Assembly: GCA_026982415.1 (NCBI GenBank)
Contig: JALSHE010000085.1
Span: forward strand, 1-51,348
From: Robiginitomaculum sp.
GTDB taxonomy: Bacteria > Pseudomonadota > Alphaproteobacteria > Caulobacterales > Maricaulaceae
Reading direction: 5' to 3'
Length of the DNA stretch: 51,348 nucleotides
In this document: piece by piece, positions 25,416 through 34,579 of the stretch
Position numbering within the stretch: position 1 is the stretch's first letter
Layout: each line of letters starts with the position of its first letter
Position numbers and translations under genes: made by a program
Notes under the pieces: model-generated
Told to the model about the DNA's origin: nothing
The model's database searches: none
Seen by the model: only the letters and a program-made list of their open reading frames with translations

Positions 25416-26087
25416 ATGCGTATATTGGTGGTGGAAGACGACGAAGTCGCGGCGGAATATGTCCGTAAAGGATTGATGGAAGAAGGTCATGTTGTTGACC
25501 TTGCCGGGGATGGTGAACTTGGTTTGGAAATGGCTAAGGCAGCGGATTATGATGCGCTTGTGCTGGACCGGATGTTGCCAAAACGCGACGGTCTTTCCTT
25601 GCTCAAAGAGCTTCGTGCGGACGGTGATAAGACACCCGTATTGATTTTATCGGCGCTAGGCGAAGTTGATCAAAAGGTTGAAGGCTTGCGGGCAGGCGGT
25701 GATGATTACCTAGCAAAACCCTATTCATTTGCCGAATTATTGGCACGAGTTGAGGCAATGGGCAGACGTTCTGACCCCACGGCGGCGGTGACGAAATTAA
25801 AAACAGGTGACCTAGAAATGGATTTGCTGGCACGGACGGTCAAACGCGGCGACCAAAAAATATTGCTGCAGCCACGGGAATTTCGCCTGCTAGAATGTTT
25901 GATGCGCCATGCAGGCAAGGTTGTTACCCGCACCATGCTGCTCGAAAAAGTGTGGGACTACCACTTTGACCCCCAAACCAATGTAATTGATGTGCATATA
26001 TCGCGCCTACGGGCGAAAATCGACAAAGAGTTCGATACACCTATGCTTCATACGGTGCGCGGTGCAGGATATCGCTTGCAGGTTTAA
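25416..26087 (+). CDS. OmpR-family response regulator (degP-linked)
   Basis: A 223-residue regulator with receiver domain (D8-D9, phospho-site D51 in LVLDRMLPKRDG, K of DYLAKPYSFAELLAR) and a winged-helix DNA-binding domain (LLQPREFRLLECLMRH, TVRGAGYRLQV). It lies 35 bp after degP and 23 bp before its kinase. By family and context it is the regulator of the degP-linked pair, which may sense envelope protein stress; that link is inference. Confidence 0.92.
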   Translation: MRILVVEDDEVAAEYVRKGLMEEGHVVDLAGDGELGLEMAKAADYDALVLDRMLPKRDGLSLLKELRADGDKTPVLILSALGEVDQKVEGLRAGGDDYLAKPYSFAELLARVEAMGRRSDPTAAVTKLKTGDLEMDLLARTVKRGDQKILLQPREFRLLECLMRHAGKVVTRTMLLEKVWDYHFDPQTNVIDVHISRLRAKIDKEFDTPMLHTVRGAGYRLQV

Positions 26088-26110
26088 TAAACCTGCGCGA
26101 AAACGGTATT

Positions 26111-27592
26111 ATGCTCGCGCCCTTAAAACGTCTGTATAAAAATACGGTCTTTCGTCTGTCGATGATAGCGGCTGGGCTATTTGCTATGTCCTCGCTCATC
26201 GTGCTTGGCTATATTTATTTTGCCACAGTGGTTTCAGATTTAAACCGCGTTGACAAAGCGATGGAGTTGGAAATTGAAGAGCTTACCCAAATTTATGAAA
26301 CACAGGGGCCAAGTTTTTTAAACCAGATTATTTTTGGCCGGGCGGCACCAAAAGGCGCGAGTGACTTTGATAATAATACATTTTATTTATTCGAATTTTA
26401 CGATGAGAAAGGCAATGCTTACGGCGGCGGAAACTTACCTGCAAAAAGGTTTTTCGCCGACCCTGAAAAGACGCCGTTTTGGAAAAAAATTCCGGGCTTA
26501 AAGAACAACAATTCGAGGGAATTTGACTATGTTGCCGCTACGTCTGAGGACGGCGTGAAAACCATAAGAAGAGCCAGAGGTCGGCTAAAAGAGTTTTTAC
26601 CCTCCGGGACAAAATTATTTATCGGCAAGGATGTGGAAAACATTATGGCAGCGGGTGAAAAAGTTACGCGTGCTTTGTTAATATCTATGGCATTAGCGAT
26701 TTCTCTGGGTTTGATTTCAGGCATATATATGTCGCGGCGGTTTGCACGGCGTATCGGCGCGTTTAATAAACTGGCAACAGATGTTCGAGCAGGCGATCTA
26801 AAGCGCCGCGTACCGCGCAATGAAAGCGGTGACGAGTTGGATGTTTTGGCGGAGCATCTCAATTCAATGCTCGATCATATTGATACATTGATGACCGCCA
26901 TGCGCTATGCTGGGGACAGTATTGCCCATGATTTACGCTCGCCTTTGACGCGGTTGCATACACGCTTGGAAACGGCTGGCTCGGAAGTAAAAGATGAAGT
27001 TGCTAGAGAGGCTTTGTATAAAGCTTCGGATGATGCGGGTGAGTTGCTGCGGACGTTTGAGGGCGTGTTGCGTATCGCCCGGCTGGAAGCCGGAGAGCGC
27101 CGCGAAATACTGGTGCCTTTGGATCCGAGCCTTGTCCTTGAAGATATTGCAGAGCTTTATGAGCCGTCCTGTGAGGATGCGGGCCTGGAATTTGCTTTGG
27201 AAATTGAAGGCAAGCACACTATTCGGGCTGACCGTGGTTTGTTGTCTCAAGCCGTATCCAATCTGGTTGAAAACGCCATTAAGTATACGCCGCGCGGCGG
27301 GGCGATTACTCTGCGTTTGCGCAAAATTAGCTCGGGTCGGGTCGAAATATCCATTACGGATACGGGGCAGGGTATTCGGCCAAAAGATCGGGACCGGGTC
27401 AAAGAGCGGTTTGTTCGTTTGGAGGCTAGCCGCACGGCTCCTGGCAGTGGGCTGGGTTTGGCATTGGTTGATGCAGTTGCGGATTTGCATCAGGCAGAAT
27501 TTGAACTTTCGGACGGCCCAGGTGGCGAAAGCAGTGATAGGCCGGGCTTACGCGTCGCCTTAATATTCCCGCGCATAAAACGTGCAAAATGA
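26111..27592 (+). CDS. Sensor histidine kinase (degP-linked)
   Basis: A 493-residue kinase with two transmembrane helices (about 15-36 and 192-212), a periplasmic sensor of about 155 residues, a HAMP domain (RRFARRIGAFNKLATDVRAG), the phospho-acceptor H273 in SIAHDLRSPLTRL, N box NLVENAIKY, DTGQGI and GSGLGLALVD. Its last codons overlap the glnE start (ATGA), so translation of the two is coupled. It pairs with the preceding regulator. Confidence 0.92.
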   Translation: MLAPLKRLYKNTVFRLSMIAAGLFAMSSLIVLGYIYFATVVSDLNRVDKAMELEIEELTQIYETQGPSFLNQIIFGRAAPKGASDFDNNTFYLFEFYDEKGNAYGGGNLPAKRFFADPEKTPFWKKIPGLKNNNSREFDYVAATSEDGVKTIRRARGRLKEFLPSGTKLFIGKDVENIMAAGEKVTRALLISMALAISLGLISGIYMSRRFARRIGAFNKLATDVRAGDLKRRVPRNESGDELDVLAEHLNSMLDHIDTLMTAMRYAGDSIAHDLRSPLTRLHTRLETAGSEVKDEVAREALYKASDDAGELLRTFEGVLRIARLEAGERREILVPLDPSLVLEDIAELYEPSCEDAGLEFALEIEGKHTIRADRGLLSQAVSNLVENAIKYTPRGGAITLRLRKISSGRVEISITDTGQGIRPKDRDRVKERFVRLEASRTAPGSGLGLALVDAVADLHQAEFELSDGPGGESSDRPGLRVALIFPRIKRAK

Positions 27593-30393
27593 TAGAAGGT
27601 GACCCGAATGTACTGTTTGAGCAACGTATTGGTAAAGCTTTACCGATTCTTGATACAGAAACTGAAAGTGTAAAATTAGCGGGCAGGGGACTTGATAATA
27701 TCGTTGCCAGTGCAGCGAGTTGCGCGCCTTACCTAGAGAGATTACTTGATAAATGGCCGGAGATTGTCACCAGTTTAAAACAATACCCGCCCGAAGAAAT
27801 ATTCACTGGCTTGCTCGAAGAAATTAAACCAACATCTCTGCCTGAACTCCACAAGTCTCTGCGCCAGACCAAACAAAAAATACATTTGCTAGCAGCGCTT
27901 TGTGACCTTGCTGGTGTTTGGGATTGGGCGCAGGTGTGTCAGGTTCTCAGTGATTTTGCTGATAAATCTATGCAAGCACTAATAACCACTATTGCAGAAG
28001 ATATGGAATTTGACGGAACGTCGGATAATCCTGTGCCGGGATTGTTTGTGCTGGCACTAGGCAAATACGGCGCGCGGGAACTCAATTATTCTAGCGACAT
28101 TGATTTGATTGTTTTTTATGATCCGGAGCGCGTAAAACTGCCTAACCCCGAAAGAGCAGAGCGGACTTTGATACGGTTTGTCCGCAAACTTATGCGCGGT
28201 TTTGATGATGTGAGTGAACACGGTTATGTGTTTCGTACAGATTTGCGTTTGCGGCCTGACCCACGTGCAACAACGGTGGCCGTATCGACACGCACGGCTG
28301 AACGCTATTACGAAAGCCTTGGTCAGAATTGGGAACGGGCAGCGATGATTAAAGCGCGGGCGGTGGGCGGCGATAAACAAGCTGCCGCTAATTTTATGAA
28401 ACATGTGCTTACCCCTTTTGTCTGGCGCCGGAGCATGGATTTTCATGCTATCGATGATGTGCATTCTATCAAGCGCCAGATACAAGGTAATGCGAAACCC
28501 GAAGACATTGTGACCGCAGGGCACGACGTAAAACTTGGAGTAGGCGGCATCCGCGAAATAGAGTTTTTTGTCCAAGTGCAACAATTGATACTCGGTGGCC
28601 GCAATCCGAAGCTTCGGATACCGCGTACAGTTGACGGTTTGCAAGCTTTGGCAGAAGGCGGGTTTGCCGACCCTGATAATGCCCGTATATTGCAAGAGAA
28701 ATATGCCGATTTGCGTTGCGCTGAGCATCGTGTGCAAATGTACGCAGACGCGCAATCTCACACTTGGCCAATAGATAAAACCCAGCGCCAACAATTGGCT
28801 GCACTGAGCGGCTTTGGTGATTTTGAAGAATTTGAAGCTAAACTAAAGAATACGTTCCTAAATGTTCACAAAATATACCGGGAGTTGTTTGCGGGTGAAG
28901 AGGATTTATCGACCGAAAAAGGCAGCTTGGTCTTTACGGGCGTAGAGCCTGAGGCGATTACGCTGCAAACATTCGAGGCTTACGGATTTGAGCGGGGTTC
29001 AGAAATTTGGTACATCATGGCGGACTGGCTCGGTGGTCGTATGCCTGCAACACGAACTGAGCGCGCACGAGAACTCTTAACCAGATTGGCACCGCGCATT
29101 ATCGAGGCCTGCGGCGCGACGGGGGTCGCTGATACGGCGTTCTACAGTTTTGCTGAATTCGCAACAAAGCTAAATGCTGGCGTGACTTTATTTTCACTCT
29201 TTCTCAATCAACCCACTGCGCTGACTTCATTGATTGATATGCTTGCCATTGCACCAAAACTAGCGGCGCAATTGGCTGAGCGTCCGGCACTATTAGATGC
29301 ACTCACGGATCCGAATTTTTTCAATATTGAGATGCAGATAACACCGGATAGCTATAGGGATTTGATTGCGCCGGATGCTGATTTTGAAATAGCTATGAAT
29401 AGTGTGCGCCGTGCCGTTCACGAAGATCAATTTATGTTTACGGCTAGAGTTTTGCGCGGCGCAAATATTGCGCGGGCAGGTGAAATATTGTCGGACATTG
29501 CCGAAGCTAGCGTCGACGCACTATTGCCAAGAGCGGCTAAAGAAATTGAAAGAGTATACGGCCCGATAGAGGGTGATTATGCCGTACTTGGCTTAGGGAA
29601 ATTGGGTGGTCGGGAATTATCGCTTAAATCCGATTTGGATATTATGCTGGTTTATGAAGACGATGCAGGTGGCGTATCGGGTAAATACAACAAACTGACC
29701 CGCCGCTTGATCACTGCATTATCGAGCTTTACGGCTGAGGGAACTCTATACGAAGTTGATATGGCATTGCGGCCATCTGGCCGGGCTGGGCCATTGGCCG
29801 TGTCGGTTTCCGCTTTTGAGAAATATTACCGTGAAGACGCCTGGACATGGGAATTTATGGCCCTATCCAGAGGGCGTGTTGTTGCGGCTTCTAGCAATGC
29901 CTTCGAATTGAAATTGGAGAGTATAGCTACAAATACTCTGTCCGCGAAAAACCATGAACATGACCTTGCTAAAGATGTTCTGGATATGCACCAACGTCTT
30001 ACAGAAGAAAAGCCGGGTTTTGGTCTTTGGGACATAAAAAACACTGGGGGTGGATTACGGGATATAGAGTTTATCGCACAGTTTTTGATGCTGAAACACA
30101 AGCCCGAACAGATGCCTCATGGCACTAAGGATATGTTGATAAAAGCGCACGCAGAAAATTGGATACAGCGCGCTGATGCAGATATACTGTTGAATACAAC
30201 AAAACTATATCACGCATTACAGCAAGTTATTGCAGTAACGATAAGTGGAAATTTTGATCCCGATGAAGCGCCCGAAACCGTAAAGAACCTGCTAGTATCA
30301 GCCACAAAAAAAAGGACATTCGCGGTTTTAGAGAAAACCTATATAGATGCTTGCGCGGGGACATCTGAAATATTTGGGCGGATCATCAAATAA
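27589..30393 (+). CDS. glnE: Bifunctional glutamine synthetase adenylyltransferase / deadenylase
   Basis: A 934-residue protein with two nucleotidyltransferase halves. The N-terminal deadenylase has LALGKYGARELNYSSDIDLI, the C-terminal adenylylase VLGLGKLGGREL and SDLDIMLVYED; each carries the GxGKxGxxEL...SDxDL pattern with catalytic aspartates. Each half is followed by a helical GlnD PII-like adenylyltransferase segment (GGIREIEFFVQ and GGLRDIEFIAQ). It adds or removes AMP on glutamine synthetase in response to nitrogen status via PII. Length is normal. Coupling to the kinase upstream is a conserved alphaproteobacterial arrangement. Confidence 0.96.
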   Translation: MIEGDPNVLFEQRIGKALPILDTETESVKLAGRGLDNIVASAASCAPYLERLLDKWPEIVTSLKQYPPEEIFTGLLEEIKPTSLPELHKSLRQTKQKIHLLAALCDLAGVWDWAQVCQVLSDFADKSMQALITTIAEDMEFDGTSDNPVPGLFVLALGKYGARELNYSSDIDLIVFYDPERVKLPNPERAERTLIRFVRKLMRGFDDVSEHGYVFRTDLRLRPDPRATTVAVSTRTAERYYESLGQNWERAAMIKARAVGGDKQAAANFMKHVLTPFVWRRSMDFHAIDDVHSIKRQIQGNAKPEDIVTAGHDVKLGVGGIREIEFFVQVQQLILGGRNPKLRIPRTVDGLQALAEGGFADPDNARILQEKYADLRCAEHRVQMYADAQSHTWPIDKTQRQQLAALSGFGDFEEFEAKLKNTFLNVHKIYRELFAGEEDLSTEKGSLVFTGVEPEAITLQTFEAYGFERGSEIWYIMADWLGGRMPATRTERARELLTRLAPRIIEACGATGVADTAFYSFAEFATKLNAGVTLFSLFLNQPTALTSLIDMLAIAPKLAAQLAERPALLDALTDPNFFNIEMQITPDSYRDLIAPDADFEIAMNSVRRAVHEDQFMFTARVLRGANIARAGEILSDIAEASVDALLPRAAKEIERVYGPIEGDYAVLGLGKLGGRELSLKSDLDIMLVYEDDAGGVSGKYNKLTRRLITALSSFTAEGTLYEVDMALRPSGRAGPLAVSVSAFEKYYREDAWTWEFMALSRGRVVAASSNAFELKLESIATNTLSAKNHEHDLAKDVLDMHQRLTEEKPGFGLWDIKNTGGGLRDIEFIAQFLMLKHKPEQMPHGTKDMLIKAHAENWIQRADADILLNTTKLYHALQQVIAVTISGNFDPDEAPETVKNLLVSATKKRTFAVLEKTYIDACAGTSEIFGRIIK

Positions 30394-30465
30394 GGTGAAA
30401 GTATACATTATTTTTCGTGTGCACAGCGCTTGTTTTCTGTTATGGACGCGAAAGTGAGGACGAAA

Positions 30466-30924
30466 ATGACAAATACTAAACCCAAAAACAATGAAGACAA
30501 ATTAGCCCAAATGCTTGAGCAGGCCAGTCCTGAAATGATGGTTGGTGATCCGATTGTTCGCAAGGCATTTAGTGTCGCATTGCTTGCTTCTGATCTTTAT
30601 GTACCGGTTCATCAAAGCGAGGAACAACAAACAGCGGACGGCGGAATATCCTTACAAGCCATAGATATTGAGGGTGTGCTACATGTATTGCTATTTTCTT
30701 CCAAAGACAAGCTCGGGACTTTCATGAGCGGCAATACCCGTTTTGCTAAAGCACCTGGCAAGGATATTCTCCCGTCTTTACGCGGTGGTCATGCCGTTCT
30801 CAATCCAGGTGAAAAGGGCAGAGTGTTTGCGCCAGAGGATATAAGTGAGATATTGGGGGAGCCATCTGAAAACCCTGAACACGGCCATGCTGGGCATGTG
30901 CACGGGCCTAATTGCAATCATTAA
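30466..30924 (+). CDS. SseB N-terminal-domain-like protein with His-rich tail
   Basis: A 152-residue protein. KLAQMLEQASPE, FSVALLASDLYVPV and GVLHVLLFSSKDKL resemble the SseB N-terminal domain, found in enhanced-serine-sensitivity-type and other uncharacterised proteins. The last 17 residues contain five histidines and a cysteine (EHGHAGHVHGPNCNH), which looks like a metal-binding tail. The ATG at 30466 has AGGA five bases upstream. It lies 72 bp after glnE and ends 5 bp from the convergent kinase gene. Function unknown. Confidence 0.7.
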   Translation: MTNTKPKNNEDKLAQMLEQASPEMMVGDPIVRKAFSVALLASDLYVPVHQSEEQQTADGGISLQAIDIEGVLHVLLFSSKDKLGTFMSGNTRFAKAPGKDILPSLRGGHAVLNPGEKGRVFAPEDISEILGEPSENPEHGHAGHVHGPNCNH

Positions 30925-30929
30925 TATCT

Positions 30930-33704
30930 CTACGCAGCCGGTCTTCCAATGTCCTGAGTTGGTTGTTGTTGTTCAGAGCCTGGCTGGTCAGGCTTGGCAT
31001 AAGGGTTTGGAGCTTGCTCAATATTTTCGGTTTGTACCGGCAGGATCTCTTGGCTTAGAATTTTAGTAATATCCGCCGTGATTTTCGAAACTTCCTGGCT
31101 GACATTCCCAGTGGTTTCTCTCTCTTGGGGAGTAGATAACTTGTTTGGAAGAGAGAATATTATTGTCGTGCCCTGTCCAACAACACTTTCAATCTTGAAA
31201 TTACCACCATGTAACTCAACAAGCGATTTTGACAGCGCGAGGCCAAGGCCAGTGCCCTCGGATTGATTGTTAGCTTCGTCATCAACTTGTTCGAATGGTT
31301 TGGCCAGTTTCTCGATATTCTCGCGGGAAATCCCAATGCCAGAATCAGATACTTTAATAATAATACCGGACGCTTTTTGTATCAATTCCACACCAACTGT
31401 ACCGCCTTCTGGTGTAAATTTTACGGCGTTGGTCAACAGGTTAAGGAGGATTTGTTTCACGGATCTCGGATCCGCTTCAATTTCGCGAACTTCTGCAACA
31501 TCAACATCAAGGGTTAGTCCTGCGTCATCAGCGCGGCCTCTAATCATCCGCACGACCTGTGCTACCATTTCGTGTAAGAACATGACTTCTGGGTTCAAAG
31601 TCATTTTACCTGCTTCAATTTTCGACATATCGAGAATGTCGTTGATTAGGGACAATAGATGTTGCCCAGAGAATAAAATATCATTGACATATTCTTTGTA
31701 ACGCGGGTCTCCGAGCGGGCCAAACATTTCTTTTCGCATAATATCGGAAAAACCATTGATGGCGTTGAGCGGTGTGCGCAGTTCGTGGCTCATGCTGGCA
31801 AGGAAGTTACTCTTGGATTGAGAAGCTTCTTCAGCGCGGATTTTTTCGCTGGCGTAGCGTTCGGCCAACTCGACAATACTATCTTGAGATTTACGCAAGA
31901 CGGCAACTGTATTATTCAAAGCGTACTCATTATTTCTGAGATCAAATTCGCGTAGGCGTAGTTCTGTAATATCTGTACCTACACTAACATGACCACCTTC
32001 AACTGTTTGGGTCTCAATATAACGTATCCACCGCCCGTTCTTAAGGTGGTATTCGAACCACCGTTCATCGGCACTTTCGTAATTCTGTCTATCTTGGATT
32101 GCCGGGTTTGCCAGATAGTCTACGCTTGCGTGATCCATGCCGACATGTAGGCTACCATGTGGCAAGCCAAAAAAGTCTTCAAATCTGCTATTCCAAACCA
32201 CTAAACGGTTCATATCGTCCCACACCACAAACGAATCGGTCATAGAACTAAGAGCGCTATGTAGCCTGGCTTCTGTCGTTTTAAGACGGGTTTGTGCCGC
32301 ACGTTGTTCTGAAATATCTAAGGCAACGCCAACGATTACCCGCTTCAGTTTTCTTCCTGAACGTGTCGATGACCGGCCCCGACATTGCAAGACCAACGGT
32401 AAATGTGCGACACGAATATCAAAATCAAACTCACCCTGCATATGTGCCCTACGGGCAAATGCCAAAAAACGCTCTCTATCATCAGGGTGGAATAAGCCTA
32501 GAAAATTGGCCAATGGCATGGTCTGTTCTTGGCGTAATAGGCCGAGTAATCCCGCAAGAGAGGCACTTAGAAAGGCGGAACTGCCTGTTAAATCAACTTC
32601 CCAAATCCCACCGCGCTCCCCTTCGATGGCTGCTTGGTACCTTTGTTGAGAAATTTCAGTGTTTTGATGTGCTCTCAAAGCTAGTCGTAACTGATTTTTC
32701 AGTGAGCCGAGTAAAGTCACGACAAGCGCACTTGTGCCGAGGAATAAAATGAAGAATAACAGCAAATTACTTTGCAACATAGAGGTTTTCGCTCGTGGTT
32801 TTGCATCGAACAAAAATAAATCAGTGCGTGGTATGGCCACGGCGGCCAGAATGTAGTTATTGCCATTTATTTTAACAATTTCCGAGGTTTTTATGCCTGG
32901 CTGGGTTAACCGTCCGAATTGCGTCTCGCTGAGATTAAAAGCTGTCCGGGGTCCCAAGTTCCCTAAAGAACCATTGCCGTCAATTACCCGCCCCGAACGT
33001 GCTACAATAGCTATCATGTCGGGTGCTTGTTTTGCGGAAGCAACCAAGACATTATCGGCGAGCGCCGCAATGACATAGTAATTGCCTGTCTTCTTTATAA
33101 TGATTGGAACTGTATGACCATCTGGATGAATAACAGAGTTGATTTTTACAGTTTCTACCTCAGTGCTGTTCAGCGAAAAGTTGGATAAAACTTCAGGGTT
33201 GCGGGGATAACTGGATACTAAATTTCCCTTGGAGTTCAATATTATAGCTTCGGTAACAACGGGCGAACGGGCAATAAGCCGTGCAGACTGTGTGGGGGTT
33301 TTCCCTTCTGCAAGTCCGTTGTCAATCCAGATGTTTGCGTTGTCAATTTCGGTAGAATAATTACCGGCAATGGCTTCGGCATAGGTGAGATGTTCAAGCT
33401 GTGCAGTCTGACGGTTTGTGCGGTAATCTACAGCCAATTTGGAAGTGACGATTAGAACATAAAAAATTAGAAAAGCCAAAGCCAGCATGCGCATGAGGGC
33501 ATCGGATTGTTTGTCATTCGCAACAATTTTGTCCTTGGTTTGCGGTTCGGCAAGTGTTCTCAGAGAAGAAAAACTTGTTCTCTTTGGTGCAGTCACAGGT
33601 GGTGAGGTTGGTGAATGGGAGATACGACGTATAGGCCGACCTGCATTATGCGCTACCGACCTAGGCGGCGGTGTTTGAGGGTATGGGGGTGGACCATTGC
33701 TCAC
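30930..33704 (-). CDS. pleC: PleC-like PAS-domain sensor histidine kinase
   Basis: A 924-residue kinase from a GTG at 33704, which has AAGG six bases upstream; a TTG at 33722 is less likely. A proline-rich cytoplasmic start precedes a transmembrane helix (MLALAFLIFYVLIVTS), a large periplasmic region, and a second helix (LLLFFILFLGTSALVVTLLG). Two PAS domains follow, then the phospho-acceptor H640 in ASMSHELRTPLNAINGFSD with FGPLGDPRYKEYV and LINDILDMSKIEAG, and a full ATPase domain. There is no receiver domain. The dimerisation sequence and the neighbourhood (downstream of degP-kinase-glnE) fit PleC, the kinase/phosphatase of DivK and PleD in polar development. Other PAS kinases of the DivJ type cannot be excluded. 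Confidence 0.7.
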   Translation of the reverse strand: MSNGPPPYPQTPPPRSVAHNAGRPIRRISHSPTSPPVTAPKRTSFSSLRTLAEPQTKDKIVANDKQSDALMRMLALAFLIFYVLIVTSKLAVDYRTNRQTAQLEHLTYAEAIAGNYSTEIDNANIWIDNGLAEGKTPTQSARLIARSPVVTEAIILNSKGNLVSSYPRNPEVLSNFSLNSTEVETVKINSVIHPDGHTVPIIIKKTGNYYVIAALADNVLVASAKQAPDMIAIVARSGRVIDGNGSLGNLGPRTAFNLSETQFGRLTQPGIKTSEIVKINGNNYILAAVAIPRTDLFLFDAKPRAKTSMLQSNLLLFFILFLGTSALVVTLLGSLKNQLRLALRAHQNTEISQQRYQAAIEGERGGIWEVDLTGSSAFLSASLAGLLGLLRQEQTMPLANFLGLFHPDDRERFLAFARRAHMQGEFDFDIRVAHLPLVLQCRGRSSTRSGRKLKRVIVGVALDISEQRAAQTRLKTTEARLHSALSSMTDSFVVWDDMNRLVVWNSRFEDFFGLPHGSLHVGMDHASVDYLANPAIQDRQNYESADERWFEYHLKNGRWIRYIETQTVEGGHVSVGTDITELRLREFDLRNNEYALNNTVAVLRKSQDSIVELAERYASEKIRAEEASQSKSNFLASMSHELRTPLNAINGFSDIMRKEMFGPLGDPRYKEYVNDILFSGQHLLSLINDILDMSKIEAGKMTLNPEVMFLHEMVAQVVRMIRGRADDAGLTLDVDVAEVREIEADPRSVKQILLNLLTNAVKFTPEGGTVGVELIQKASGIIIKVSDSGIGISRENIEKLAKPFEQVDDEANNQSEGTGLGLALSKSLVELHGGNFKIESVVGQGTTIIFSLPNKLSTPQERETTGNVSQEVSKITADITKILSQEILPVQTENIEQAPNPYAKPDQPGSEQQQPTQDIGRPAA

Positions 33705-33813
33705 ATTTAACCTTTTACGCAATGACTAAGTTGCGAATCACATTTGACGTATAATGCCAAGGTTAGGCTGTGATTATTAACAAAGTCGACCAAAATGCAG
33801 TTCACTTGACTGA

Positions 33814-34539
33814 TTATGTATTAGTTTCTGGCCCTGGTGGGCCAAAAATGAAGCCTTGAAGGGCATCAAAACCCATTTCTAGGGCAAAATCTCGTAATTT
33901 AGCGGTTTCTATACCTTCTGCTATGAAGCGGACATTCAAATCGTCCCGCAAGCTGAGAATGGCTTTCAAGATGGATTTTTCGCGCTTATCATGTGCCGCA
34001 CAGGAAATGAAATCACCGTCTATCTTCAGCCAGTCCGCTGGGAATGCCCGTAAATATCTGATGGAAGCAGCGCCAGCACCAACGTCATCAAGACATAAAC
34101 TATGGCCACGATCTCTCAGGATATTAAGAAGGCGAAGAGCTGGGCCTAAATCTTTCAAATCCCAGGTTTCGGTCAGTTCGAAAATGAGCTTATCCGGCGA
34201 AGCTTCGAGAACGGATAAGGATGTGAGTAGACTGCGTTCAAAAGCAGGATCAGAGAATGAAGCGCCGGACAAGTTTACCGCGATTGCATGTCTGTCGGGA
34301 TTGGCGTTCAGAACGGCAACCGCTTGCCTGAGCATGGATAGGTCTAGATCTGAAATGGCACCGCTTATTTCGGCTGGGCGCAATATGCGTTCAAGGCCTG
34401 TATCGCTGTCAAAACGCACGAGCCATTCATAATGGAGCACAGAAAAATCTTTGGCGCAGACGACCGCTTGGCGCATAATAGTATGGCGCTCTGCGGAGAT
34501 ATGGGCACGAAAACCGTGTTCTGTGTGTAGGTCAGACAT
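33814..34539 (-). CDS. EAL-domain protein, putative c-di-GMP phosphodiesterase
   Basis: A 241-residue single-domain protein. The signature is YEWLVRF instead of the usual EAL, but the acidic residue is kept. The other catalytic motifs are present: VNLSG, FELTET, CLDDVGAG, LKIDG, AEGIET and LQGFIFG. It may therefore hydrolyse cyclic di-GMP. No sensory or GGDEF domain is attached. It lies between pepN and the PleC-like kinase on the same strand, 40 bp downstream of the end of pepN in coordinates, so it could be co-transcribed with pepN and the kinase. Confidence 0.85.
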   Translation of the reverse strand: MSDLHTEHGFRAHISAERHTIMRQAVVCAKDFSVLHYEWLVRFDSDTGLERILRPAEISGAISDLDLSMLRQAVAVLNANPDRHAIAVNLSGASFSDPAFERSLLTSLSVLEASPDKLIFELTETWDLKDLGPALRLLNILRDRGHSLCLDDVGAGAASIRYLRAFPADWLKIDGDFISCAAHDKREKSILKAILSLRDDLNVRFIAEGIETAKLRDFALEMGFDALQGFIFGPPGPETNT

Positions 34540-34579
34540 AGGGTTTACTAACCTAAACGCCTAAAGATTTTCCTAAAGA

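Noticed and set aside
28057-28794. Long open frame on the minus strand inside glnE (245 codons)
   Set aside because: It is antisense to strongly conserved glnE sequence, has no Shine-Dalgarno and reads as non-protein-like composition.
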